Shown: positions 44,594 through 46,056 of the stretch, piece by piece
Position numbering within the stretch: the stretch's first letter is position 1
Layout: each line of letters opens with the position of its first letter
Source: Welwitschia mirabilis
Lineage: Eukaryota; Gnetophyta; Gnetopsida; Welwitschiales
NCBI GenBank assembly: GCA_051453625.1
Contig: JBOZIK010000001.1
Coordinates: 32,177,742 to 32,223,797 of the forward strand
Direction: 5' to 3'
DNA length: 46,056 nt
The notes under the pieces: model-generated
Databases searched by the model: none
Told to the model about the DNA's origin: nothing
Seen by the model: only the letters and a program-made list of their open reading frames with translations
Made by a program: the position numbers and the translations under genes

Positions 44594-44870
44594 ATAAGAT
44601 GTGAAACATGTAATATTTTTTCAAGTCATCTTATAGGCCCATAATGCTTAAAAAATTTTATAGTCCTAATGAGTTTTTTTAGTGTTTACTATTTTAGTTA
44701 AAGTTTGGTTTATTTCTTTATTAGTGACCTTAGCTTGATCATTAGATTGGGGATGATAAGTAGAGAAGAGTTTATGATGGACCCCATACTGAGATAAAAT
44801 GTTTTCAAAGGATAACTAGTGAAATGGGTTTCGATTGATAGGATATTATGAGTTGTTTTACAGGTAAATT
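44594..44870 (-). pseudogene. Ty3/gypsy integrase core fragment on the minus strand
   Basis: On the minus strand the frame reads LSFENILSQYGVHHKLFSTY near 44790-44850. It continues with HPQSNDQAKVTNKEINQTLT (near 44720-44780), then ALWAYKMT (near 44650), the core and post-core part of an Athila/Tat-type integrase. The catalytic Glu position in DQAKV is Lys. The second catalytic Asp region just upstream (IISY) has lost its Asp. The fragment faces the LTR that follows, so it belongs to a separate insertion. Confidence 0.8.
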
Positions 44871-45043
44871 AGTAGATAAATGCTCAGTTTTCATTATAAT
44901 GAAGAACCAGGATAAGAAGAATGAAAACATGTAATTTCTAGATTAAATTATAAGCATTCTACTCAAATATCAATAATTAACATTTCAGATAATGATTTAT
45001 ATAAGCAACAAAGCGATCGAACTGACTAAAAGTNNNNNNNNNN

Positions 45044-45900
45044 CCTAATCGTCTGAACGTCATTAGTAAATGACATCTCTAAACTGAGTGATAAAAGGTT
45101 CACATGTAGATCACAAGCAATTAGACTGGGAGCTAAATAGATATCTAATTCTCATCCTTTGTCATCTCCTATATCATCCGGATGATAGTGAAGATGATAC
45201 TTTTTTCTCATACTTTTACCGAATGTTTTCCCAAGTTGTTGCCACTTCTTTGCAACTTTACTTTACATGTTAGCTAGGGTTTCTACTTACTTCTCTNNNN
45301 NNNNNNNNNNNNNNNNNNNNNNNNNNNNNNNNNNNNNNNNNNNNNNNNNNNNNNNNNNNNNNNNNNNNNNNNNNNNNNNNNNNNNNNNNNNNNNNNNNNN
45401 NNNNNNNNNNNNNNNNNNNNNNNNNNNNNNNNNNNNNNNNNNNNNNNNNNNNNNNNNNNNNNNNNNNNNNNNNNNNNNNNNNNNNNNNNNNNNNNNNNNN
45501 NNNNNNNNNNNNNNNNNNNNNNNNNNNNNNNNNNNNNNNNNNNNNNNNNNNNAGTTTATGTTGTTTAAGATTTAGTGACAGGTTTCTTCTATTATATAGA
45601 TTATAAGAGAAGCCTTTATGAAGGTGAGCTTGATTAGATTAGGTGCATTGTTATTTCTTTTCATAGATTAGTTTTACATCATTATTTTAATTCTATGCAT
45701 TGCAGTTCAATTCAATAGATTAAGGCTACATATTTCTATCTTGAAATCAACTCTATTATTTTTATACTATTAACATTCGATAGAATTACGATATTCAGAT
45801 CACTTCCAACTATAGTAGTGTGCTCTGTTTGTGTATCTTATTTGTAATTAACAGGAATTAGATCAAGGCATGAAAAATTGCGTAAATTCACACCACAACA
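45044..45900 (+). repeat. Third LTR of the element 1/2 group (with gap)
   Basis: It ends CACACCACAACA, like element 1. Shared blocks are CCTAATCGTCTGAACG (compare CCTAATTGTCTGAATG at 20531) and TTAGATTAGGTGCATTG (compare TTAGTTTAGGTGCATTAC at 7646). It holds the best-preserved palindrome of the group, ATCATCCGGATGAT (45173-45186, perfect, 14 bases), within TTGTCATC ... GATGATAC. The left end is hidden by a 10-N gap and the TATA region by the 256-N gap at 45297-45552. The short frames at 45088 and 45267 are unsupported. Confidence 0.75.
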
Positions 45901-46056
45901 GCATATAAGGATTGTCTTAAAATTAGTAGATACATTATTTAAGAAAGATTTAGGTGTGATTAAAGATTTAGTTATTCAAATAGAAAAATCATTCTATCCT
46001 ATTGATGTGGTTATGATAGAATTTGAACATAATGATGGTTATCCATTACTTATATG
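45901..46056 (+). pseudogene. Protease fragment fused directly to the LTR end
   Basis: Reads IRIVLKLVDTLFKKDLG and then IKDLVIQIEKSFYPIDVVMI, the second half of the protease, closely like 26550-26700 of element 2. It begins at the first base after the LTR end. Primer site, leader, gag and the protease active site, about 2.5 kb in element 2, are absent. It continues past the window edge. Confidence 0.8.

Noticed and set aside
1-46056. CRISPR arrays, bacterial operons, ribosome binding sites or phage features
   Set aside because: No evenly spaced identical repeats with unique spacers and no compact intact ORFs were seen; composition and content are those of plant nuclear repeat DNA.

Overview
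The window looks like nuclear DNA of a flowering plant, from a gene-poor and repeat-rich region. It is very AT-rich and nearly free of CpG. It is broken by runs of N of many lengths (10, 28, 100 and several hundred bases), as in a draft scaffold. I found no convincing intact host gene, tRNA, rRNA or CRISPR. Every readable coding stretch is a fossil of a retroelement, full of stop codons that mostly sit where the families carry Gln, Trp or Arg codons. That pattern fits decay by C-to-T and G-to-A change at methylated cytosines. An old, slowly turning-over genome is suggested; I cannot name the species.

Layout. 1-6811: mostly unrecognised AT-rich DNA with small tandem duplications and one interspersed repeat (5504-6075) that recurs at 32488-33075. 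6812-21542: one complete but ancient Ty3/gypsy element (element 1) of the Athila/Tat type. It has two LTRs of about 1.24 kb, a tRNA-Asp type primer site, gag with a zinc knuckle, protease, an apparent 2.1 kb nested insertion, reverse transcriptase, RNase H, integrase, an extra decayed ORF, a polypurine tract, and a decayed 5-bp target duplication. 21690-22640: a decayed frame on the minus strand. About 22985-27835: the 5' part of a related element 2 (LTR, primer site, leader, gag, protease, RT), cut off just after the RT active site. 27840-31430: a third related element on the minus strand (gag and protease readable), meeting element 2 head-on. 31440-32487: a TG microsatellite running into a gap. 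33560-33960: a Ty1/copia RT fossil on the minus strand. 34755-35790: a LINE-like 3' tail between two 311-bp direct repeats. 36635: an initiator-Met type primer site. 38250-40170: a long decayed coiled-coil ORF on the minus strand. 41437-42322: a cluster of related hairpins. 42615-43300: another decayed ORF. 44594-44870: an integrase fragment on the minus strand. 45044-46056: a third LTR of the same group, joined directly to protease sequence.

The most interesting signal is structural. Elements 1 and 2 share a chain of imperfect palindromes built on GTCATCC/GGATGAC-like arms, often centred on TCATCNNGATGA. They sit at matching positions: three about 100 bases apart between primer site and gag, one in the protease-RT linker, and pairs about 120 bases apart in the LTRs. 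Their conserved placement in otherwise badly diverged copies suggests a structured RNA or DNA feature of this retroelement family. Function is inference; all assignments come from reading by eye.
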